NCBI GenBank assembly: GCA_023412275.1
Contig: JAEYNY010000188.1
Location: forward strand, 1 to 24,661
DNA: 24,661 nt
Origin: Bacillota bacterium
GTDB lineage: Bacteria; Bacillota; Clostridia; Acetivibrionales; DSM-1351
Reading direction: 5' to 3'
Shown here: piece after piece, positions 15,013 to 21,762 of the stretch
How the letters are laid out: each line of letters begins with the position of its first letter
Position numbering within the stretch: the stretch's first letter is position 1
Translations under genes and position numbers: made by a program
The notes under the pieces: generated by a model
Databases searched by the model: none
What the model saw: only the letters and a program-made list of their open reading frames with translations
What the model was told of the DNA's origin: nothing

Positions 15013-15063
15013 CATTTGGCAGTCTAAATAAAAATATAAAATATTAATCTGGAGGGATTTTTT

Positions 15064-16206
15064 ATGAAGAGAATTTTGGCAATTGTATTGGCTGTATTGC
15101 TGATTGGTACTTTGTTTACAGGCTGCGGTGCTACTGGAGCAGGAAAGGGTTTTGATATAGCGCTCATTACTGACAAGGGAAATATCGATGACAAATCCTT
15201 TAATCAGGGTTCATGGGAAGGGTTAGTTGCGTTTGCTAAGGAAAACAAAATCACACACAAATATTACAAACCTGAAGAGGCATCAGATGCAGGCTACTTG
15301 GCAGCCATTGATTTAGCTGTTACCGGTGGTGCAAAAGTTATTGTAACACCTGGTTTCTTATTCGAAGTTCCGGTATATGAAGCGCAGACTAAATACCCAA
15401 ATGTGAAATTTATCCTTTTGGATGGAACACCACACACAGCAGATTATAAAACATTCGAAACAAAATCCAACGTTGCAAGCGTAACGTATGCTGAAGAACA
15501 ATCCGGTTATCTTGCGGGTTATGCTGCAGTTCTTGATGGTTTCAACAAACTCGGATTTATGGGTGGTATGGCAGTTCCTGCTGTTCAGGCATTTGGCTAC
15601 GGATATCTTCAGGGTGTTGAAGCTGCTGCTACCAAATTAGGAATAGCTGATGGCGGTATTAAAGTAACTTACCACTATACAGGAGACTTTGCAGAGACAG
15701 ATACAAACAAAGCTGCTGCAAAAACCATTTACCAAGAAGGTGCCGATGTTATCTTTGCTTGCGGTGGCTCAGTAGGAAAGAGTGTAATGGCTGCAGCAAA
15801 AGAATCAGGCAAAAAAGTTATCGGTGTTGACGTTGACCAGAGATATGACAGTGATACTGTCATCACATCTGCAACAAAGGGCCTTGGTGCTTCAGTTCAG
15901 GCTGTTCTCAGTGCAATTTACAAGGATAACAACTGGAACAAATTCGCTGGCAAGACTACAGTTTTTGATGCATCCAACAGTGGTGTAGGACTTCCTACTA
16001 CTATTATCGGTGAAGCAAACGGAAATGCTTTTGACAGATTCAGCAAGTTTACAAAAGCGGATTATGATGCAGTATACGCGACACTTTCTAACGGTTCTGT
16101 TAAGCCAATCCGTACAATCAAAGTTGCTGCTGAAAGCGGATATGCAACATCCAAAGAACTTGTTTCCGGACTTGGTCTAAAAAAGGTTGCAGTGACAGTA
16201 AGATAA
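15064..16206 (+). CDS. BMP-family nucleoside-binding lipoprotein
   Basis: A 380-residue substrate-binding lipoprotein of the basic membrane protein (BMP/PnrA) family. The signal peptide ends in a lipobox FTGC with the lipidated Cys at 21, so it is anchored on the outer face of the membrane. Family marks include ALITDKGNIDDKSFNQGSWEG (split around residue 36-56), AEEQSGYLAGYAA, GFMGGMAVPAVQAFGYGY and VIGVDVDQ. Known members bind purine and other nucleosides (PnrA, L. lactis BmpA, B. subtilis NupN). Its place behind the deo genes and before an ABC ATPase and two permeases supports nucleoside uptake. GGAGGG precedes the ATG. Codon use is more biased than its neighbours, consistent with high expression. 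An internal hairpin lies downstream. Confidence 0.93.
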   Translation: MKRILAIVLAVLLIGTLFTGCGATGAGKGFDIALITDKGNIDDKSFNQGSWEGLVAFAKENKITHKYYKPEEASDAGYLAAIDLAVTGGAKVIVTPGFLFEVPVYEAQTKYPNVKFILLDGTPHTADYKTFETKSNVASVTYAEEQSGYLAGYAAVLDGFNKLGFMGGMAVPAVQAFGYGYLQGVEAAATKLGIADGGIKVTYHYTGDFAETDTNKAAAKTIYQEGADVIFACGGSVGKSVMAAAKESGKKVIGVDVDQRYDSDTVITSATKGLGASVQAVLSAIYKDNNWNKFAGKTTVFDASNSGVGLPTTIIGEANGNAFDRFSKFTKADYDAVYATLSNGSVKPIRTIKVAAESGYATSKELVSGLGLKKVAVTVR

Positions 16207-16252
16207 AACTCCGTAATATTATCTAATTTATGAGGGAGTAGTTATATAAAGT

Positions 16253-16289
16253 GGGGAAGGGCAACAGTCTTTCCCCAGAGTCTTTCCCC
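16253..16289 (+). promoter_or_regulatory. Intercistronic element with two alternative hairpins
   Basis: GGGGAA (16253-16258) can pair with either of two TTCCCC segments because AGTCTTTCCCC is directly repeated (16266-16276 and 16279-16289). It lies in the 132-base gap between the lipoprotein and ABC ATPase genes. Such stems often protect the upstream message or terminate part of transcription so that the binding protein is made in excess; no T tract is present, so processing is more likely than termination. Confidence 0.4.
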
Positions 16290-16338
16290 TGTGTAAGTTT
16301 GCAAAGCAAATATGATTAAACTGATGAAAGAGGGCAAT

Positions 16339-17886
16339 ATGGAAGAATATATTATTGAAATGCTTAATATTACAAAAGAGTTTCCTGGCATTACAGCTAA
16401 TGACGATATTACCCTTAAGTTAAAAAAGGGTGAAATCCACGCTTTGCTTGGTGAAAACGGTGCTGGAAAATCCACGCTTATGAGCGTACTCTTTGGATTG
16501 TACCAGGCTGAAAAGGGTGAAATTAGGAAAAACGGAAAAGTTGTTAAAATAAACAATCCGAATGATGCCAATGCCCTTGGCATTGGTATGGTACATCAAC
16601 ACTTTAAACTTGTAGAGATTTTTACTGTCCTTGAGAATATCATATTAGGCATTGAGCCTGACAAAGCGGGTTTTCTGCAAAGAAAAGAAGCCAGGGAAAA
16701 AATAATGATGTTGAGCAAACAGTATGGATTGAAGGTAGACCCTGATGCATTAATTGAAGATATTTCAGTTGGAATGCAGCAGCGAGTCGAAATTCTAAAA
16801 ATGCTATACCGTGAAAACGAAATTCTGATTTTTGATGAACCAACCGCTGTTTTGACTCCACAGGAAATAGAGGAGTTAATGGAAATCATGCGTGGATTTG
16901 CGAGAGAAGGTAAATCCATACTTTTCATCACTCATAAATTAAATGAGATAATATCGGTAGCCGACCGCTGCACAGTCTTGCGCAAGGGTAAATACATCGG
17001 AACAGTGGACATAAAAGATACTACCAAGGAAGAACTGTCAAGAATGATGGTTGGCCGTGATGTACTCCTGACTGTGGACAAAAAGGCACCAAATCCGGGA
17101 AAGGTGGTACTTTCCGTTAGGGATGTCACTGTTTCTTCTAAAACGAATAAAAATAATGCTGTTAAGAATGTTTCGTTTGATGTGAGAGCAGGTGAAATAG
17201 TCTGTCTTGCGGGTATTGAAGGAAACGGTCAATCCGAGTTTATTGCAGCCCTGACAGGTTTGGAAAAGATCAGTGGCGGAAAGATTACTCTCAGTGGCAA
17301 GGATATTACAAAGGAGACAATCCGTAACCGAACCAAAGCAGGCATGAGCCATATTCCAGAGGATAGGCAGAAGCATGGTCTTGTTCTGGACTATACACTG
17401 GAGGAGAACATCGTGCTGCAGCGTTACTGGCAGCCTGAGTTCCAGCGTTTCAACTTTATTAAAAGTGACGAGGTACGCTCCTATGCTGAAAAATTGATTG
17501 AACAATACGATGTTCGAAGCGGACAAGGTCCCATTACCATTGTACGAAGCATGTCGGGTGGTAACCAGCAGAAGGCCATCCTGGCCCGTGAAATGGACAA
17601 GGAACATAACTTGTTGATTGCAGTACAGCCTACCAGAGGTCTTGACGTAGGAGCTATTGAGTACATCCATAAACAGATTGTTGCAAGACGTGATGAAGGC
17701 AAAGCGGTTTTACTTATGTCCTTTGAGCTGGAAGAGGTTATGAATGTAAGCGACCGTATACTTGTCATGTATGAGGGTGAAATCGTCGGTGAACTTGACC
17801 CCAAGACTGTTACTGTTCAAGAGCTCGGTCTATACATGTCGGGAGCAAAACGAAATACGGTAAAGGAGATTAGGCATGAAAAATAA
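16339..17886 (+). CDS. Nucleoside ABC transporter ATP-binding protein (two fused ATPase domains)
   Basis: About 515 residues with two ATPase domains, as in RbsA- and NupO/NupA-type importers. Domain 1 has Walker A GENGAGKST (38-46), signature SVGMQQR (143-149) and Walker B ILIFDEPTA. Domain 2 has a degenerate Walker A GIEGNGQSE (292-300), signature MSGGNQQ (405-411) and LLIAVQPTRGLDVGA with Gln in place of the catalytic Glu. Such an impaired second site is normal in this subgroup. The ATG at 16339 is chosen because GAAAGAGGG precedes it; an in-frame ATG at 16312 lacks a site. The 3' end overlaps the first permease gene by 11 bases. Substrate (nucleosides) is inferred from the operon. Confidence 0.92.
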   Translation: MEEYIIEMLNITKEFPGITANDDITLKLKKGEIHALLGENGAGKSTLMSVLFGLYQAEKGEIRKNGKVVKINNPNDANALGIGMVHQHFKLVEIFTVLENIILGIEPDKAGFLQRKEAREKIMMLSKQYGLKVDPDALIEDISVGMQQRVEILKMLYRENEILIFDEPTAVLTPQEIEELMEIMRGFAREGKSILFITHKLNEIISVADRCTVLRKGKYIGTVDIKDTTKEELSRMMVGRDVLLTVDKKAPNPGKVVLSVRDVTVSSKTNKNNAVKNVSFDVRAGEIVCLAGIEGNGQSEFIAALTGLEKISGGKITLSGKDITKETIRNRTKAGMSHIPEDRQKHGLVLDYTLEENIVLQRYWQPEFQRFNFIKSDEVRSYAEKLIEQYDVRSGQGPITIVRSMSGGNQQKAILAREMDKEHNLLIAVQPTRGLDVGAIEYIHKQIVARRDEGKAVLLMSFELEEVMNVSDRILVMYEGEIVGELDPKTVTVQELGLYMSGAKRNTVKEIRHEK

Positions 17887-18988
17887 TGTTTCTTCCCCAA
17901 AAGCATTTAATATAAGGAAGGTAACCAAAAGCAAAGGCTTTTCAGCATTTACGGCAGCTCTGCTTGCCATATTCCTCGGCCTTGTTTTTGGATTTATAGT
18001 TATGATTGCAGCAAACCCTGCAGATTCCTTTACAGGCTTTCAGATGGTGCTGTTGGGAGGATTAGGGCGTATTGGAGACGTATTCTACTTTGCTACTCCA
18101 ATTCTGATGACTGGTCTAGCTGTGGGCTTTGCTTTCAAGATGGGACTGTTCAACATCGGGGCATCAGGGCAGTATACAATGGGTATGTTCTTCGCACTGT
18201 ATGTTGGGTTTATGTGGGACTTGCCTGCCGGTATACATTGGCTGGTCTGTGTAATAGCAGGCATGATAGGCGGTTTGCTCTGGGGCCTGATACCCGGTAT
18301 ATTCAAAGCATTATTAAATGTGAACGAGGTTATAACCTCAATTATGTTCAACTATATTGGTATGTACCTTGTAGATATGCTCGTACAGGGAAATGCCACA
18401 ATGTATATTCCTACAAAGACCAGAACGGCGTATCTTTCTGAGTCGGCATTGATACCGTCTCTTGGGATTGCAAATTCAAGCGTTAATATTTCTATCATTA
18501 TTGCAATAGTTATAGCTCTGATTTTATACATTGTGTTAAATAAAACCACCTTCGGCTATGAACTAAAGGCAACAGGCTTTAACAAACATGCCAGTACCTA
18601 TGCAGGTATGAACGGAAAGAAGAATATTATATTGACTATGGCAATAGCAGGAGCAATGGCAGGTTTGGGAGGCGCATTTGCCATTCTGGCACCATCCACT
18701 ATTGCTGGAAGCAGTATGACCTATGAGCCTATCAATGTAATTGCTGCCAACGGATTTAACGGTATTGCGGTAGCCCTTCTCGGAAACTCCAGCCCCATCG
18801 GAATTATCTTTTCTGCATTGTTTGTATCATACATCCAACGCGGAGGTACTCTGGCAAGTTTATATGGCTTCAAACCGGAAATCATTGATGTGGTTATTGC
18901 CGTTATAATTTATTTTTCAGCATTTGCACTATTTATGAATTCTTTTGTGGGCAAACTTTTTAAAAGAAATAAGAAAGAGAGGGTGTGA
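17876..18988 (+). CDS. Nucleoside ABC transporter permease 1
   Basis: A 370-residue polytopic membrane protein of the BPD_transp_2 (branched-chain amino acid/ribose/nucleoside) permease family, like B. subtilis NupP. The first helix is at ~20-45 and about eight to ten hydrophobic segments follow. LTGLAVGFAFKMGLFNIGASGQ (~80-100) is the conserved cytoplasmic-loop region, and NVNEVITSIMFNYI and AGLGGAFAIL are also typical. AAGGAGAT (17863-17870) supports the ATG at 17876, inside the end of the ATPase gene. The next permease gene starts 2 bases after its stop, so the two are translationally coupled and probably form a heterodimer. Confidence 0.92.
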   Translation: MKNNVSSPKAFNIRKVTKSKGFSAFTAALLAIFLGLVFGFIVMIAANPADSFTGFQMVLLGGLGRIGDVFYFATPILMTGLAVGFAFKMGLFNIGASGQYTMGMFFALYVGFMWDLPAGIHWLVCVIAGMIGGLLWGLIPGIFKALLNVNEVITSIMFNYIGMYLVDMLVQGNATMYIPTKTRTAYLSESALIPSLGIANSSVNISIIIAIVIALILYIVLNKTTFGYELKATGFNKHASTYAGMNGKKNIILTMAIAGAMAGLGGAFAILAPSTIAGSSMTYEPINVIAANGFNGIAVALLGNSSPIGIIFSALFVSYIQRGGTLASLYGFKPEIIDVVIAVIIYFSAFALFMNSFVGKLFKRNKKERV

Positions 18989-18990
18989 AT

Positions 18991-19956
18991 ATGGATACAT
19001 TTTACTACCTGATTCAAAATACACTTCCGGTAGCTATCCCGCTGCTTTTGGTGGCACTTGGAGGTATGTTTAGTGAAAGAAGTGGTGTCATAAATATTGC
19101 CCTTGAAGGGATTATGCTGTTCGGTGCATTTTTTGGCTGCCTATTTGTTTATTTTATGAAAGGCACACCCATGAATGCACAGTTGATATTAATTCTCGCC
19201 ATGCTCGCTGCAGCTGTTTGCGGATTACTGTATTCTATGTTGCTGGCGTTTGCAGCTGTTAATATGAAGGCTGATCAGACCATAACCGGAACGGCATTAA
19301 ATATGCTGATTCCAGCCGCAATCCTGCTGTTTTCAAAAATGTTCTTCAATAGTGATGGGATTACAACAGATGTGAACTTTTATATTAAAAAAGTACCGGC
19401 ACTGGGCAATATTCCAATCATCGGCAGGTTATTTTTTCAGAATACCTACCTTACCGTTTATTTGGGAATTTTGTTACTTGTAATTTCAACAATAATCTTT
19501 TATTTGACTAAGTTTGGGTTGAGACTTCGTGCATGTGGCGAACATCCGCAGGCAGCTGACTCGGTGGGTATAAATGTATACGCTATGCGCTATTCTGGTG
19601 TCGGCATATCAGGTATCTTTGGTGGTATTGGAGGGTTCTTCTATGCAGTAGGCATTATGAACAGCAACATTAATGGTCATACCGGCGTTGCGGGATTTGG
19701 CTTCCTGGCATTGGCAGTAATGATTTTCGGACAATGGAAACCGCTGAAGATACTACTTGCAGCATTATTCTTCGCATTTCTTCGTACATTGGCTTACTCT
19801 GTTTCACTAATCCCGTTCCTGGATGCATTGAATATTAATCAAACCTTTTATAAAATGCTGCCTTATATCGCATCCATGATTGTCGTTGCATTTACTTCAC
19901 AGAAATCAAGGGCTCCAAAAGCGGAAGGAATACCTTATGATAAGGGCTTGAGATAA
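18991..19956 (+). CDS. Nucleoside ABC transporter permease 2
   Basis: About 322 residues, polytopic, of the same permease superfamily as its upstream partner (B. subtilis NupQ-like). Conserved segments include ALGGMFSERSGVINIALEGIML (split across residues ~22-43), DQTITGTALNMLIPA and LRACGEHPQAADSVGIN, the loop expected to meet the ATPase. The ATG at 18991 follows GAGAGGGTG; a GTG at 18985 that overlaps the previous stop is an alternative two codons longer. It is the last gene of the nucleoside operon, followed by a strong hairpin at 20007-20030. Confidence 0.92.
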   Translation: MDTFYYLIQNTLPVAIPLLLVALGGMFSERSGVINIALEGIMLFGAFFGCLFVYFMKGTPMNAQLILILAMLAAAVCGLLYSMLLAFAAVNMKADQTITGTALNMLIPAAILLFSKMFFNSDGITTDVNFYIKKVPALGNIPIIGRLFFQNTYLTVYLGILLLVISTIIFYLTKFGLRLRACGEHPQAADSVGINVYAMRYSGVGISGIFGGIGGFFYAVGIMNSNINGHTGVAGFGFLALAVMIFGQWKPLKILLAALFFAFLRTLAYSVSLIPFLDALNINQTFYKMLPYIASMIVVAFTSQKSRAPKAEGIPYDKGLR

Positions 19957-20006
19957 TTATTATTATGATTTTAGCAATGTAGTGCTGATTTACCGATAGT
20001 GTCGAA

Positions 20007-20030
20007 CCAGCCAGATACTTATCTGGCTGG
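20007..20030. terminator. Strong hairpin at the end of the nucleoside operon
   Basis: CCAGCCAGAT (20007-20016) pairs perfectly with ATCTGGCTGG (20021-20030) around ACTT. It sits between the convergent permease and Crp/Fnr-type genes. Neither side has a clear T tract, so it may act as a 3'-end stabiliser as well as a bidirectional terminator. Confidence 0.6.
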
Positions 20031-20055
20031 AATATTGTAATGAGGAAATAAGAAA

Positions 20056-20772
20056 TTAGATCAATCGGAGTTCTTCTAAAGTTTTTTTCAGTAGTTGAAA
20101 CTGCTCAGATGATATTTTTATTACATTTCTTCCAGATGAAATAAACCCTTCTCTTACAAGCTTATTAACTGTTCGGCAGATTGTTTTTTCGGAGAAACCT
20201 GTTTCATCTGCTATTTCACTATACTTTTTATAAATTGTAATCATCGGTTTCCCGGGTGTCATATTAATAGAATAATTATATAGATAAATTAGTAGCCGTT
20301 GATAAGAATTAAGAAATAAATACTCGCGGTTTATCTTGGACTCTTGTGTAAGTTTAAAGGCAAGCAGGCGGCAAATTATGTTCACAGCTTCGATATCACA
20401 TTGCATCCAGCTTAAAAAGTCTTTTACATCTATGGCAATAAGTGTTGACTTTGATTTGGCAATAATATTTATCTGATAATTGTTTTTATTTGTTAGTGCC
20501 TCAAATTCACCAATTATATTTACAGGATTTAATTCAATAAAATTGTATGTAACATCAGGTTCGAAGGCATCAACACCTTGAAGCCTCCCAGTGATATGAA
20601 TGTATACTTTATCTGCTTTTTGATCAGTGGATATTAATGTCTGACCAGACACAAGATTCTTAAGGGCAGATCGATCTGTTATATATTTAGGAGCATTCTT
20701 AAAAAAACTTATAAGCATTTGCTTGTCTTTATCTGATACAATAAGTGGCAAGACATCGGATAAATTTAACAT
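20056..20772 (-). CDS. Crp/Fnr-family transcriptional regulator
   Basis: About 239 residues with an N-terminal cyclic-nucleotide-binding-like beta roll (~20-140; GQTLISTDQKADKVYIHITGR is the usual opening, split around 45-65) and a C-terminal winged helix whose recognition region is YSEIADETGFSEKTICRTVNKL (~184-205). There is no Fnr-type N-terminal cysteine cluster and the usual cAMP-binding Arg/Ser-Thr pocket is not evident, so the signal is unknown. I prefer the second ATG (20770-20772), since GAGGT (20780-20784, minus strand) is 7 bases from it and only 1 from the first ATG at 20778. It is divergent from the YczE-like membrane protein gene, a likely target. Confidence 0.88.
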   Translation of the reverse strand: MLNLSDVLPLIVSDKDKQMLISFFKNAPKYITDRSALKNLVSGQTLISTDQKADKVYIHITGRLQGVDAFEPDVTYNFIELNPVNIIGEFEALTNKNNYQINIIAKSKSTLIAIDVKDFLSWMQCDIEAVNIICRLLAFKLTQESKINREYLFLNSYQRLLIYLYNYSINMTPGKPMITIYKKYSEIADETGFSEKTICRTVNKLVREGFISSGRNVIKISSEQFQLLKKTLEELRLI

Positions 20773-20922
20773 TTTCATAACCTCGTAAAGTAAGAATTAT
20801 TAGTACGTTATTATTAATAATTATTAGCAGTTCAGATTAAACTATAAGCAAAAAAAATCATAATTAATAATCATTTTATATTAATTCAATAAAATTTCAA
20901 CAAACAATGAGTATATATTTTA

Positions 20923-20951
20923 TTGACTATAAAAAATAATACAATTATAAG
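20923..20951 (+). promoter_or_regulatory. Candidate sigma-A promoter of the YczE-like gene
   Basis: TTGACT (20923-20928), a 17-base spacer and TATAAG (20946-20951) are each one base from consensus. The predicted start near 20958 is only about 7 bases before the ATG at 20965, which would leave almost no leader. The region to 20779 also holds a perfect AT-rich palindrome (20810-20821, ATTATTAATAAT), a possible regulator site. Confidence 0.45.
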
Positions 20952-20964
20952 TGAGTGTATACGA

Positions 20965-21657
20965 ATGTGTCGATTTAAAGAATATAATTTAAAAGAATTT
21001 TTCATAAAAATACTTATAGTATGTATAGGTGTTACATCAGCAGCATGTGGGGTTGCAATTTTTTATACTTTGAATATCGGAACTGATCCTATATCTGTAT
21101 TTGTTGATGGTCAACACCAAATATTTAAGCTTAGCTACGGTTCTGTAAATTTGATTGACAGTTTAGTTTATTTTGTTGTTATCCTTATTTTTAGTAGAAA
21201 TCTGGTTAACCTGGCGACATGGATTTCAGGCTTTGCAATGGGACCGCTGATAAACCTGTTTACTGGGATGTTTAGCAAATTAATATTACCTGAAGGGACA
21301 TTTACTCTTCAATTTGCAGCTTTTAGAGACTTTGTTTTTATACCTCCTGGGCAGGATTATTTAGTAAGGCTGTTAATGTTGATACCTGCAGTAATTTTAC
21401 TTGGCTGCGGCTTAGGGCTATACTTATCTGTAAATATGGGGGCAGCCCCAGTTGATGCGTTGGTACTTTTTATTTCGGGGAAGTTAAAAAAGCCCCTTAA
21501 AGAAGTTAAGATTGCTTTTGACTTTGTTGCGGCAATAATTGGTTTTCTTCTGGGAGGAGTAGTCGGCGTTGGTACGATTGTAGCAATTGCAATGACCGGA
21601 CCTATTATAAACGTAACGCTAAATACAGTGGGAAAACTAAATAAAAAGGTCATATGA
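20965..21657 (+). CDS. YczE/YitT-like integral membrane protein
   Basis: About 230 residues with five to six hydrophobic helices, resembling the YczE (COG2364)/YitT group, whose role is not firmly known. The two halves carry similar motifs: IGVTSAACGVAIFYTLNIGTDPI near the start and GCGLGLYLSVNMGAAPVDAL in the middle, which suggests an internal duplication. The motif NxGxxPxD/S is typical of the group. I choose the ATG at 20965; an in-frame TTG at 20923 coincides with the -35 box of a plausible promoter and so is unlikely to be used. The ribosome site is weak (GTGAG). The gene is divergent from the Crp/Fnr-type regulator and ends before a 20-bp stem terminator. Confidence 0.8.
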   Translation: MCRFKEYNLKEFFIKILIVCIGVTSAACGVAIFYTLNIGTDPISVFVDGQHQIFKLSYGSVNLIDSLVYFVVILIFSRNLVNLATWISGFAMGPLINLFTGMFSKLILPEGTFTLQFAAFRDFVFIPPGQDYLVRLLMLIPAVILLGCGLGLYLSVNMGAAPVDALVLFISGKLKKPLKEVKIAFDFVAAIIGFLLGGVVGVGTIVAIAMTGPIINVTLNTVGKLNKKVI

Positions 21658-21694
21658 AATAGATATAACCAAAGAAGAGTCAGGAGTTCCATTA

Positions 21695-21740
21695 AAAAAC
21701 AGCTTTCTATGATATGATTTTATCATAGAAAGCTGTTTTT
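21695..21740. terminator. Bidirectional rho-independent terminator with a perfect 20-bp stem
   Basis: Arms 21695-21714 and 21721-21740 are perfect reverse complements (AAAAACAGCTTTCTATGATA on the left) around the loop TGATTT. The right arm ends in TTTTT and the left begins with AAAAA, so it works in both directions. It lies between the convergent YczE-like and CBM3-peptidase genes. Confidence 0.92.
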
Positions 21741-21762
21741 AATTAATTTTAATTAACGGACT

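Noticed and set aside
17038..17670. 210-codon open frame on the minus strand inside the ABC ATPase gene
   Set aside because: Antisense to conserved ATPase motifs, no start signal, and no recognisable domain.
20923..20964. TTG start extending the YczE-like protein by 14 residues
   Set aside because: The TTG is the first part of a plausible -35 box, no ribosome site precedes it, and the extra residues are not typical of the family.
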